Part shown: piece by piece, positions 19,279 through 29,687 of the stretch
Layout of the letters: each line of letters opens with the position of its first letter
How positions within the stretch are numbered: the first letter of the stretch is position 1
NCBI GenBank assembly: GCA_009602725.1
Contig: WELB01000042.1
Span: 72,371-136,370 of the forward strand
Direction of reading: 5' to 3'
Length of the DNA stretch: 64,000 bases
From: Spirogloea muscicola
Taxonomy: Eukaryota > Streptophyta > Zygnematophyceae > Spirogloeales > Spirogloeaceae
Translations under genes and position numbers: made by a program
Notes under the pieces: generated by a model
Told to the model about the DNA's origin: nothing
Seen by the model: the letters and a program-made list of their open reading frames with translations, nothing else
Database searches by the model: none

Positions 19279-21822
19279 CTAGTCGCTCTTCTTTGCATCG
19301 TCTGCGGGTAAAGCTAAAAACTGGGCCTCTCTGTAGGCATAGTATAGCGCTAGGGCCGCCCCAGGACCGACAAGTACCGTTCCAGCGGCTACCACCAGGA
19401 GTGCAAGTATGCCATGCTCTAGCAGCACTGCAAGCAGCCAATTGACTTTGTAAGCAGTCAAGCAATGCTATGGAGTTATGATCTGCAATGGAGCTGCTAA
19501 TGAACACCTGCATTCACCTCACCTGCAACTCGTCCATGTGGGCTCCATGAGTAGCTGTGTAACCCCCAAGACATCGTAGTGGCAATTGGCTCTGTGGTTA
19601 GATTAGGCTCACCCTGGTAGAAGTTGGCACCAATGAAGACGAGAAGGTCAACAAGGAGAAAGTATTTGCAAGCGCTCCCGCCCTCGTGGCTGTGGAAAAG
19701 GTTGTACACCTGGCAACCCCCAACATGAGCCCGGCCAACAGTGTGACGGACTAATCAAACTACCCTGACCACCAGCTTAGGCTACAAGGCGAGGCTTGAG
19801 AAAGATGCTCAATGCAAGTGCTCTGATGCTCTGATAGGTATCCTCAGATATGCATCACAAAAGGCTGACAAATATCCATAGCTTTGGAGGTAAGCAGGAC
19901 ATACCTCAGACAGAGCCGAGGGGTGGAGCAGGCCAGCATACGGCACTGCGACCACATGCCAAGCCAAGGCGGCCCCAGCTTGAACGAGGTGAAGGGCTAG
20001 AACCGCTGAGTGCCCTTGGTCCTTATTCTGCACGCAATGGCAACCCAACATCTTAAGTGCTTTGATACCATTGCCTGGCCTGGGCAGATCACATGCACGG
20101 TGACATAAGCGGACATTCGAACACCTCACCTTGGTAGACCGTTCCGTCACTGCAGCAGGAAGCCAGAAGAAGGGAGCCACCACAGGAATGATCTGCACGG
20201 ATCCAGGGTTGGTCAGCACAGGACACTTTGGCTCGCTGACTGCTGCGAAAGCAGATGCATGTCTTGTCAATCACAGAGCACGCAATTGGAGACAGCTACC
20301 CATATGTTACAAGGCTGATGTGTAGGAGTAAGTCTCTCAGTGATTCTCCTGCTGCAACATGCACCTTCAGCATCTTCAAAGCAAGCAAGATGTGCAGGAC
20401 TATACTGTGCCCAACCTGAAAAATCGCAATCAGCTTCTTGAGCAAGTCCGTCTCAAACGGCAGCATGAGGCAGACACAGAAGATGGTCTGCACGTACATC
20501 ACAATTGCAATTGCCACGATTCGCTGCACAGAGACTGCCCTGCTCGTAGGCGCCGCTTTCCTCTGATCTGTCCACATCGTGACGATGTGTCCTCTCACTT
20601 CTAGATATCACGCGTGCGAAGGCTAGCACTGACTCGCGCCCATGACCGATGAGAGCAGCAAGGGCCCTCCGAATGCTATGGTCTAAGGCCAACATCCAGC
20701 TGTAGCATGACTGACGCACTTCCTGCTGGCCAGCCGAGCGAGGCTCATCGTCACTGCAGCAACAGCACAAGCCCACAGTCGTTGCTGCTGGGCTGCGGGC
20801 CACTGCTGCAATATGCAGCTGGAGCTCCACCTGCTGCGCCCGAGAGGAAGTAAGCAGGGAGCCACAGCAGTGGCAGGATGACCGAGACGCCAAACACCTG
20901 AGAAGCATGCAGCCGCCTCTGCGAGCACGTCAGCTCCCTGAGCTCTGCGGTTCTCATGCAAATGCACATACACTTGCTGGACGGGCCGATCAGCAGAGCT
21001 GCGCTGCTGCAGAGCGCCAGAGAGCAGGACGCGCCTGGAAGAGGGCTGCGAAGGCAGGGAGCCACGTGAGCGGTGGCCCCGCGCCCAGCCGGGACGACTC
21101 CACTATTTGCACCCGACCCACAGAGCAGAGGCGGCACAGTGTGCAGAAGCTCAGTGGGTTTGCAGCAGAAGGTCAAGGCGAATTGGTAGCACCCGCTGAC
21201 GGGCCTCAGCTGTTAGGAGAGAGGGTCAGGTACGACCCTCCCTCGTGCACCCGCATCTGAGCACTGTCCCAGCACAAGGCTTCCAGACGCCGCCAGGGCA
21301 ACAATCCCTTGCGGGCGGCGGCGCAGCTGCCAGGGCAGGCAGTCGGGGCAGCACGTCGAGCTCAGGCGGGGTGTCCCGTACCTGCAGCGAACGTCAGGAA
21401 GGACTGGCCGGCGCTGACGAACGTGCCCCACACCAGGAAGCCTGCGCGCGGCGGCATGCTGCGCCTGTCGGTCAGTCGTGCTGCCGCGCTCGACGAGACC
21501 AAGCCCGGCGCGGGAAGCAAGCAACAACAGGCAGCGGCGCCGGGGTGGGGGAGGAGTATGGCAGGACCGGCGTGGCCTTGGAGGCCCTCCTGGAAGAAGG
21601 GCACGATGGTGCAGAGGAAGGTGCGCGCGGGCGCCAGCGCCGAGCCTTTGTGCCGCCGCCCGCACTCCGCCGCGATGGGCCCCATGAACGGCCCCACTGC
21701 CGCCGTGATGTGCTTGAACGTCCACGCGCCGAGCGCCACGAGCGGCACCACGCGCGCCGCCATGGCCGCCGCCGCGGAGGCCTGCCAGGCGCCTTCGCCG
21801 CCGCCGCGCCGTGAGCACCGCC
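19279..21822 (-). CDS. Unidentified multi-pass membrane protein, 5' end lost in the gap
   Basis: Minus-strand exons with matching splice sites encode hydrophobic segments. The last exon (about 19433 down to the stop at 19279) reads LLEHGILALLVVAAGTVLVGP, then LALYYAYREAQF, ending DDAKKSD. The exon before it (about 19710-19612) reads YNLFHSHEGG...YFLLVDLLVFIGANFYQ and joins in phase. Further upstream are exons at about 20240-20130 (NPGSVQIIPVVAPFFWLPAAV), about 20560-20400 (IVAIAIVMYVQTIFCVCLML, LLKKLIAIF), about 20900-20810 (FGVSVILPLLWLPAYFLSG), and 21460-21340 (FLVWGTFVSAGQSFLTFAAG). Frames near 21760-21600 (LVALGAWTFKHITAAVGPF) run up to the N gap at 21823. At least six hydrophobic spans are likely. 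I do not recognise the family, and the middle exon borders are provisional. Confidence 0.55.
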
Positions 21823-22572
21823 NNNNNNNNNNNNNNNNNNNNNNNNNNNNNNNNNNNNNNNNNNNNNNNNNNNNNNNNNNNNNNNNNNNNNNNNNNNNNN
21901 NNNNNNNNNNNNNNNNNNNNNNNNNNNNNNNNNNNNNNNNNNNNNNNNNNNNNNNNNNNNNNNNNNNNNNNNNNNNNNNNNNNNNNNNNNNNNNNNNNNN
22001 NNNNNNNNNNNNNNNNNNNNNNNNNNNNNNNNNNNNNNNNNNNNNNNNNNNNNNNNNNNNNNNNNNNNNNNNNNNNNNNNNNNNNNNNNNNNNNNNNNNN
22101 NNNNNNNNNNNNNNNNNNNNNNNNNNNNNNNNNNNNNNNNNNNNNNNNNNNNNNNNNNNNNNNNNNNNNNNNNNNNNNNNNNNNNNNNNNNNNNNNNNNN
22201 NNNNNNNNNNNNNNNNNNNNNNNNNNNNNNNNNNNNNNNNNNNNNNNNNNNNNNNNNNNNNNNNNNNNNNNNNNNNNNNNNNNNNNNNNNNNNNNNNNNN
22301 NNNNNNNNNNNNNNNNNNNNNNNNNNNNNNNNNNNNNNNNNNNNNNNNNNNNNNNNNNNNNNNNNNNNNNNNNNNNNNNNNNNNNNNNNNNNNNNNNNNN
22401 NNNNNNNNNNNNNNNNNNNNNNNNNNNNNNNNNNNNNNNNNNNNNNNNNNNNNNNNNNNNNNNNNNNNNNNNNNNNNNNNNNNNNNNNNNNNNNNNNNNN
22501 NNNNNNNNNNNNNNNNNNNNNNNNNNNNNNNNNNNNNNNNNNNNNNNNNNNNNNNNNNNNNNNNNNNNNNNN
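21823..22572. other. Assembly gap (750 N)
   Basis: Unresolved sequence flanked on both sides by GCC/GCG trinucleotide repeats. It probably hides the start of the minus-strand membrane protein gene and the start of the AP-5 mu gene, which would diverge from this gap. Confidence 0.95.
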
Positions 22573-25500
22573 GCGGCGGCGGCGGCCGCGGCATCGGCGG
22601 CGGCAGCCTGTGCGCCTCAGCCGCTGGCGCTGCGCCGGCCATTGCCGGCGACTGGCAGCCCCAGACATGCAGCCGGTTGCTGACCCGTGGCATTGGGATC
22701 GCCGGACTCAGAGGCGGCCCGCGCGGCTGCCCAGGCGATCCGCGACGGCAGCGGCGGCTGCGTGGCGCACCCCGGCCTCTCGGCGCTCCTCGCCGACCTG
22801 CCGGCCATCACCGGGTGCGCCTGCGCGGCCGCCACCCGACAGCCTGCGACCGGCGACCCTTCTCGCTGGGCGCCGGCACTGACGGCTGGGCCCGGCCGCA
22901 GGGCGCTGGCTGTGGTGCAGGCCCTCGGCGACGTCCTGGGCTCCTCCGAGCCGGCCGAGCACCACAATGCTGGCCAGGAGGCCGTCGCTGCGGCCGCCGC
23001 CGCGGCGACGGCGGCGGCGGCCTCGACCGCCGGCGTCGCGACGGGCATTCTGGACAGCCTGACGGCCGGCATGGGCATGGCGGGCATTGGCGGGTCGCGC
23101 CCAAGAGCGCGGCTTGCAACCCCAGCAGCGACGGGACCGACGACCGCCACATCGGAAACGCGGACGCCGGACAAGGCGCGGTCCGCCGCCCTGAGGCCGT
23201 CGCAGAAGGAGGCGCTGCGCGCTTTCGTGGCCGCCGCGTTGCCTTTTGGTGAGCTCCAGGCGGTAGCTCCGCATGGTGGTGCCGGCCTTCCTCGCAGCCA
23301 GAGAGCTCGGGGGACTGATTCGCCACCGGCGGCGCCAGGGTCGCCGCTGGACCTCGACCCTGCACGCGCTGCGGCAGTCCGTTGGCAGGGTTTCACGAGC
23401 GCTGACGCGCCCCCAGCAGACCAGAAGCAGCCCGCCTGGAAGCCCCACCTGTACAAAGGCAAGCGGCTCCTGCTACCAACACCATGCAACTTCGAGCGTG
23501 CAGCGGTCATGATACTGCCGGCGCGCTGACTCGTGTACCTGTGTGGTGTGGACAGGGCGGCAACGCCTCACCATCGCGGTGCGGGAGGTCGTGACAGCTG
23601 CGCTGTACGACCGGGAGGAGGTTGCTGACATGCTGGCTGTCGACGGCGTTGTGCAGTGCCAAGCAGGTCCGTGCCAGCAGCTCCCAGTGGCACGGTTGTC
23701 ATCGCCAGCAGCCCAAAGCATGCCCTGACAGCGCAACTTGACTCTGATGCAGACCTGGAGGGCCTCCCCGACGTATCGCTGGCGCTGTCGCCGCCGCCTG
23801 GCGGCCACCTGGCGGATGTCACCGTACATGCCTGTGCGCAGGCTCCCGAGCCAGGTGGCGGCGTCGGCGGCGGCAGAGACTGCACCCTCTCATTTGCGCC
23901 GCCGCTTGGCGTATTCGACTTAGCCCGATACGGTTGCAGCGGTGGTGTGTGTGCACGCCGGACACTAGTTCAAGGCTTCTACCAAGTATGAGCCACGCAG
24001 CGCCTGCCACAAGCGTAGATGTCACTCACATTGCTCGATGTGCAGTGATATGTGCCCCAACTTGCTCCCTTGCTCACTTACTCTCATTGCGTACCTGGAG
24101 ACATTATACACAGTCCAGCACCTTCATAATGAGCAGAGACGCCGGCACGGGCATGGCTGTCACGCAGATGCAGATGGTGGCAGTGGACCAGGGCGCGTTT
24201 CTTATCAAGGTCCGGCTGCTCGATGGCTTTGGCGCCCTTGCGGCACTGGACCACTGCTCCTTCTTGCTGCCTTTTCCACTTCGACGGGTGTGGCACCTAT
24301 GGGGCCTAGTGCCTAGACCTCCTCCCCCAGTTTGATGCTGAAGCTGCATATTTGGAGTTCTGAGTAAAGCTCTTTGTGTCACAAGCTGGCAATTCGTGAT
24401 CCCGCTTTGAGTCCTTCTAGGATGAGGTGGCTGGCACCATGGCCTGAGAAATGGGACATACGTTTGCTTCTGGTGGGGTGAGCCGCATCCAGGTGGTCGG
24501 CCTCGAGGGCACGCCCTCAACCGGCACCTCCTCATTCTCTGGTGTGGTGCCCCGTTCACGCGCTTATGAGCGCAAAAGTCCCCTGGACAAGAGGTAGCTA
24601 AGACAAGCAAGCAGCCAGCCGCAGTGCTAACATCCAATGGAGGGGGTCCATCATCCCTGCAGAGCACGGTGTGGAGTGGAAGCTTGTCACAGGCGGCCGC
24701 GGCTATGTCGGCAAGCCGCTAGAGGCCAGCTTCTCAGGCAAGTCCCCCGATGCCAAGACCTCAAATTTGGTGATCTCAAATGTTCTATTAGAATTGAAGG
24801 TTGCTTTCTCTTAAGCAACGATAGTGCTTTTTCCATACGCTTGCAGAACGTCTTCAACCCAAGTTCTCAATCTAGTGCCCTCTCTTTTCCACACCTTGTA
24901 CTCTCACTGCTGACTTCTGCTCTCTTCTTGGGTTTCTGGTTATCATCTATTGTCTTGTGCACAACTGCAAAGCTCCCTCAATCTCCAATTACTGATTGGC
25001 AGACAGGCTTGACTTGCAGGAACTGTGCGGTTTGCAGACCGAGTTCTTGGTCGAGCCAAGGCTGGAGGTGCAATGGCAGGCGGGATGACACCATTCTTTG
25101 CAATTCAGACATCCTAGACAAAGTTCCAAGTGGACAAAAATCCAAGCTCTGCACATCATCGTCAACCCATGGAGAGGACGGTGCTGATGTGGGCCTGTTT
25201 GCGTGCCATAACCTGCAGGCACAGGTGGCGAGGAAGCAGCGACTGCGGTGCGAGAGGACAATAGCTGCAGCAGCAGCAGCAGCAGCGGCAGTGAGGACGT
25301 GGAGGAGGGCAACGTGACTGCGTCACGGAAGGTGGGAGGAGGGCAGCCCCGGGCACCGCAGGTCACCACGCCACCGGCGGCAGGGTGGGATGACTCCTTC
25401 TGCTGGGACGCCTACGACGTTGCCAGGGTTGGGACTCCAATTGCCCAAGCCAAGTGCTGCGACCATGGACATGATGTGCGTGCAAGTCTTGTCTCTGTGC

Positions 25501-26152
25501 TTATGTAGTCCGACTGGTACAGAGATTGATACTCGATTGCCCACATTGATATTGATGTGTCCTACCTGGCAGGTCTCCTTCCGATTGTCGGGCCAGACCG
25601 CGAGCGGCGTCCACGTAGATCCTAAGTTGGTAAGTGCTGCTGGGCCTTCTCCGGGTAGCTCTTAGCAGTAGCCACCTGTATGGCAGCAATTCTGTGCCCA
25701 GAGCTGCATGCCTAGCTGACTACCTCTGCCTGTCTGCTTCGCATCCGCTGGGCCCCCACTTGCAGGTCTCAGTGCACCCTGCGATGACCCGAGTGCCCGT
25801 TGACATTGCATACGAGGTATGGAGCCTTGCATTCTTTCAGGATCTCTCTGTGTCAAAATTACGGGTGTGGTTCGTTGTCGTACAAGCCATCTTTGTATCT
25901 GTGATTAGGTTGCCCTTTTTGAAGTCTCCTTGGCCCCAAGTGATACTCAGGAGCTTACTTGATAGAAAGTCCATGGCTTGGGGTTGGGTCTAAGAGTAGT
26001 CCTCTTTCTTTGTTTGACTCCTCATCTGCCAAGCTGTTCTCATGCGGAATGGCGCTTGGATCATGCAGGTCATAGCGGGTGATTACATCCTCTTCTCCAC
26101 GCTTGGCAAGTATCCCTCCATTGCCAACCACTTCCAGGCCTCCGCCCCCTGA
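22573..26152 (+). CDS. AP5M1: AP-5 adaptor complex subunit mu
   Basis: Medium subunit of adaptor complex AP-5, which acts in late endosomal sorting. The C-terminal mu-homology domain is recognisable across many exons: PAWKPHLYKG (to 23456), RQRLTIAVREVV...ALYDREEVADMLAVDG (from 23553), LEGLPDVSLAL and SFAPPLGVFDL (about 23755-23940), FLIKVRLLDGFG...FPLRR (about 24190-24288), IQVVGLEGTPSTGT (about 24490), EHGVEWKLVTGGRGY (about 24665-24740), GTVRFADRV (about 25022), a serine/acid-rich linker then SFCWDAYDVARV (about 25250-25430), VSFRLSGQTASGVHVDPKLV (about 25570-25630), VSVHPAMTRVPVDIAYE (about 25768-25815) and VIAGDYILFSTLGKYPS (from about 26070) to a stop at 26150-26152. The order matches plant AP-5 mu. 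The N-terminal part is alanine-rich, and the true start lies in or before the gap. The intron after 23456 appears to be GC-AG. Confidence 0.88.
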
Positions 26153-26519
26153 CTTGAGGGGGCGCTGCGAACTGGCCGCCATGAGGTCATGGCTTTATGG
26201 ACCGTCCCTGTATTGCTGCCTGCTGGCCTTGTGTAATTGCATGGCCAGAGTCCATGGCCAGCTTCGGTTAGGACTCCTGACAGATATGAAGGCTCTCAAG
26301 ACCTCTGGCCTTGCTCGGCAGAAAAATAGGAATCTGTATCTGGAAATCTGGAATTTGGAAATTGAGCTCCTCCAGGACGTGCTTCTCGCGATTGAGATCA
26401 CGCTCAGGGACGACATGGGGGTGGATCTCAAGGTGTAGCTTTGGGCTTATGGTTGACAGGCTCGACCTTGGGGGGCCATTGTGCGGCTCTAAATAATGAC
26501 TTCCCGCTGGTCCGAGTGG
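26153..26519. other. 3' region of AP-5 mu, no gene seen
   Basis: One open frame (26190-26438, plus) contains a leucine-rich piece (LYLEIWNLEIELLQDVLLAIE). There is no family match and no splice support, so it is more likely untranslated or intergenic. Confidence 0.35.
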
Positions 26520-26640
26520 CTTTCGGCTTTCGCGCCGGTCATGCCCTTGCTGCCGCCTCTGGCCCTAGCCAGGGGACCCGCTACCAGGAGGCTAGTTTCT
26601 CCCACCTGCAGCTGCTTAGTAGGGGTCACTGAGTGCTTCG
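26520..26640 (+). mobile_element. LINE family A 3'-end fragment
   Basis: Encodes GHALAAASGPSQGTRYQEA and then LQLLSRGH up to a stop at 26630, followed by GAGTGCTTCGTAGCTRCT, the family A tail. Only the last ~35 codons remain. Confidence 0.75.
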
Positions 26641-26904
26641 TAGCTACTATAATTCCATGTGTGCTTCAGGGCTTTCCCTGGCCCCTTCGAACCTTGTTCA
26701 CTCTTCTTTCTAGGCTGGCCTCTTCCAGCCACCGAGCCTCTTCCTTCCTCTTCGGCTTGCTTGATAAGTGGGGGGGCCGAGTCCTTTGTCTTTGTTCATT
26801 CTCTTCAGCTGGCATCTCTCGGCCATTGCCTTACATTGAAACAGCTGTCTCGTTTTTCTATGCCTTCGGGCGATGCCCCACCCATGTGCACTGTCACTCG
26901 AGCG

Positions 26905-27706
26905 CCAGATTGGGAGCTCCAGCTGGATCTAGCTGTACCACCGATGTGGTGGACCGATCCAATCCGAGGCTCTCTGCCTCGAGGGCTGGCCATGCTGCGG
27001 CGAACGCCGCTCGCAGCAAGGCGGCCAAAGACGCAGACCACCCGGCTGGGGACGAGTTCGTACCCCTGGCCGTGCACGGGGCTCTCGGGTCCCAGTGGCT
27101 CGACCTGCTGGCCAGGCTTGCGCCGCGCGCTGTGTCCCGCAGGCGGGGTTGAGCCGGCTGACTTTAACGCCGCTGGCTCGTGGGCCCAGGTCTACCGCAC
27201 GCGTCTGTCAATCTCGCTCCAGCGGTCCATTGGCCATGCCTTGCATCTGCGTGCTGGCCTTCTCCTGGACGTGGTGACCACTGACTCATATGACCTGCTC
27301 ACGCCCAACCCAGTGTGCCACCAAGGCTGGGTATGCGGTAGCCTGCGCCGCTCGGGCCAAGGAGCTAAAATACGCAGATCACCCGCGGGAAGACGAGTTC
27401 TTCCCGCTCGCCATCGATACGCACGAGGCGCTGGGCGCTCGGTGGCTCGAGCTGCTCAACCAGCTCTCACGCCACGCCATTGTCCGCCGCTTCCATGGGG
27501 AGCCGGTGTACTCCCATGCAGCAGGGTCGCTAGCGCAGGTGTAACGCATGCGCTTGGCCGTCTCGCTGCAGAGGTCTATGGCCCGCGCGCTGCACCTGCG
27601 TGCAGGCAGAGCCCTCGCTGCTGCCTCTGGCTCTGGCCAGAAGAAGAAGAACCGCTTCCAGGAACCCAGTCTCTCTGACCTGAGGCTGCTTAGCAGGGGG
27701 TACTGA
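26905..27706 (+). mobile_element. Chimeric LINE fragment: C-terminus of one family fused to endonuclease/C-terminus of family A
   Basis: From 26905 to about 27258 the frames match the endonuclease-to-C-terminus region of a different family (DVVDRSNP, AKDADHPAGDEFVPLAV, ADFNAAGSWAQVYRTRLSI, GHALHLRAG), with a stop and a frame shift. At about 27260 the sequence switches to LLLDVVTTDSYD and continues as family A (AKELKYADHPREDEFFPLAI, AGSLAQV) to SDLRLLSRGY and a stop at 27704. An in-frame TAA interrupts the family A part at 27542. Both halves therefore cover the same protein region, joined in tandem. Confidence 0.75.
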
Positions 27707-27719
27707 GTGCTTCGTAGCT

Positions 27720-28590
27720 GCTTCGTTTCTTTCTTGTGCTTGTTGTTCTTCGTACTTCCCCTGGCCCCTTCTCGTCCTTTGTTCATTCTTTTCTGGGCTG
27801 GCTTTTTCCAGCCCCTATCCTCAATGGGCGAGCTCTTTCGCTGGCTGTGCTCTCGCTGCAGCCTCTGGCTTTCGTCCGGGGGATTGTTTGCCGGCAGCTA
27901 GTCTGTCGGATTTGAGGCTCCTCACTCAGTAACTAATGAGTGGTCCATCCTCCCCCGTTCTGATATAGGAAAGTGCGCGCCCATAGAGAAGAGGGGCTGG
28001 CAAAGCCAGCCCAAAAAAGAATGGACACTGTCCATAGCCAAAGAAAGAGGAGCCGGATAAAGGACTACAATACAAAACACTGCAGAACACAGAGACGATG
28101 CAGGGAAGCTCAGTACCCACGAGTGAGCAACATCAGGTCTGAGTAGCTCGATGCAGTAGCTCGCTGAGTAGCTCGCTGCTCGTTCTGATATAGCATCTTC
28201 AGGCCCCTTCGTAGCTGCTCAGCGCTTTAGGCCTCACTCGTGGGTACTGAGCTTCCCTCTGCATCGTCTCTGTGTTCTGCAGTGTTTTGAAGTGTAGTCC
28301 TTTTTCCGGCTCCTCTTTCTTTGGCTTTGGACATTGTCCATTCTTTTTTTTGGGCTGGCTTTGCCAGCCCCCTCTTCTCTATGGGCGCGCACTTCTTCTT
28401 TAGGCCCCTCCGTCATTTGGCCGCTTCGGGCTGGGCGCGCACTTCTCTATTTCGAACCTTTGTCAAATCTTCTCGGGCTGGCTTTTCACAGCCCTTGCCC
28501 CCATTGGGAGAGCCACCTCTTCAAAATAAGAAGTGCGCGCCCATACTGAGCTTCCCTCTGCATCGTCTCTGTGTTCTGCAGTGTTTTGAA
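27720..28590. repeat. Hairpin-repeat cluster and LINE tails
   Basis: Contains family A 3' tail (27710-27830), a C-terminal relic of a LINE related to family C (27840-27940: GGGGGATTGTTTGCCGGCAGCTAGTC), and several units with GGGGCTGGCAAAGCCAGCCC or its complement, each linked to GGACAATGTCC or GGACATTGTCC (28000-28040, 28325-28380, 28470-28520). The block at 28085-28150 repeats, inverted, at about 28215-28300 (GATGCAG...GCTCAGTACCCACGAG and its complement). Confidence 0.7.
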
Positions 28591-28594
28591 GTGT

Positions 28595-28905
28595 AGTCTA
28601 GCGCAGGTGTACCGCATGCGCTTGGCCGTCTCGCTGCAGAGGTCTATGGCCCGCGCGCTGCACCTGCGTGCAGGCAGAGCCCTCGCTGCTGCCTCTGGCT
28701 CTGGCCAGGGGACCCGCTTCCAGGAACCCAGTCTCTCTGACCTGAGGCTGCTTAGAAGTGGCTCTCCCAATGGGGGCAAGGGCTGTGAGAAGCCAGCCCG
28801 AAAAGAATTGACAAGGTTCGAAGGGGCCAAACTACGAGCTAAGCAGCGACTGCGGGGCCTGAAGAGGCTATGGCAGGGGTTACTGAGTGCTTCGTAGCTG
28901 CTTCG
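28595..28905 (+). mobile_element. LINE family A 3' fragment interrupted by the 123-bp repeat
   Basis: The codons LAQVYRMRLAVSLQRSMARAL...QEPSLSDLRLL run up to CTGCTTAG at 28753. The 123-bp unit then occupies 28754-28876, after which GGGGTTACTGAGTGCTTCG, the normal family A stop and tail, resumes. Intact family A copies read CTGCTTAGCAGGGGTTACTGAG at this point. The 123-bp unit therefore entered an existing LINE copy. Confidence 0.85.
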
Positions 28906-29288
28906 TTTCTTTTCTGTGCTTGTTGTTCTTCGTACTTCCCCTGGCCCCTTCTCGTCCTTTGTTCATTCTTTTCTGGGCTGGCTTTTTCCAGCCCCTATCC
29001 TCAATGGGCGAGCCCTTCTCTCTTTGAAGTGCAGTCCTTTTTCCGGCTCCTCTTTCTTTGGCTTTGGACATTGTCCATTCATTTTTTGGGCTGGCTTTGC
29101 CAACCCCCTCTTCTCTATGGGCGCGCACTTCTTCTTTAGGCCCCTCCGTCATTTGGCCGCTTCGGGCTGGGCGCGCACTTCTCTCTTTCGAACCTTTGTC
29201 AAATCTTTTCGGGCTGGCTTCTCACAGCCCTTGCCCCCATTGGGAGAGCCACTTCTTTCATAGAGAGGAGGGGCTGGCAAAGAAAGAA
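28906..29288 (+). repeat. LINE family A tail followed by hairpin repeats
   Basis: Family A tail to about 29020. Then minus-oriented hairpin units: GGGCTGGCTTTGCCAACCCC near 29088, with a mismatch in the stem, and GGGCTGGCTTCTCACAGCCC near 29210. No gene. Confidence 0.65.
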
Positions 29289-29518
29289 AGAAGTGGCTCT
29301 CCCAATGGGGGCAAGGGCTGTGAGAAGCCAGCCCGAAAAGATTTGACAAGGTTCGAAGGGGCCAAACTACGAGCTAAGCAGCGACTGTGGGGCCTGAGGG
29401 CTGGCAAAGAAGAAGTGGCTCTCCCAATGGGGGCAAGGGCTGTGAGAAGCCAGCCCGAAAAGAATTGACCAGGTTCGAAGGGGCCAAACGACGAGCTAAG
29501 CAGCGACTGCGGGGCCTG
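29289..29518 (+). repeat. Two near-tandem copies of the 123-bp unit (truncated at the 3' side)
   Basis: Copies at 29289-29397 and 29411-29518 are nearly identical to 2210-2332 but stop at GGGGCCTG. The starts are 122 bases apart, and a GGCTGGCAAAG scrap lies between them. Confidence 0.8.
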
Positions 29519-29687
29519 GGGGCTGGCAAAGCCTTCCCCACTTGAGAAGTGCGCGCCCATAGAGAAGAGGGGCTGGCAAAGCCAGCCCAAAAAAGAATGG
29601 ACAATGTCCAAAGCCAAAGAAAGAGGAGCCGGAGAAAGGACTACACTACAAAACACTGCAGAACACAGAAACGATGCAGAGGAAAGC
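29519..29687 (+). repeat. Hairpin repeat unit and LINE family B tail
   Basis: Contains GGGGCTGGCAAAGCCAGCCC, then GGACAATGTCCAAAGCC, then AGGAGCCGG, then ACTACACTAC, and runs straight into the reverse complement of the family B tail. The same order is seen near 28000-28100 and 30990-31150, so this is a composite that spread as a unit. Confidence 0.6.

Noticed and set aside
21309-23252. Long open frames crossing the 750-N gap on both strands
   Set aside because: The length is created by reading Ns as open codons. Flanking parts belong to other genes or frames.
28754-28876. tRNA gene or clear tRNA-derived SINE because of GGTTCGAAGG
   Set aside because: No cloverleaf can be formed and the A-box match is poor, so only a weak SINE hypothesis is kept.
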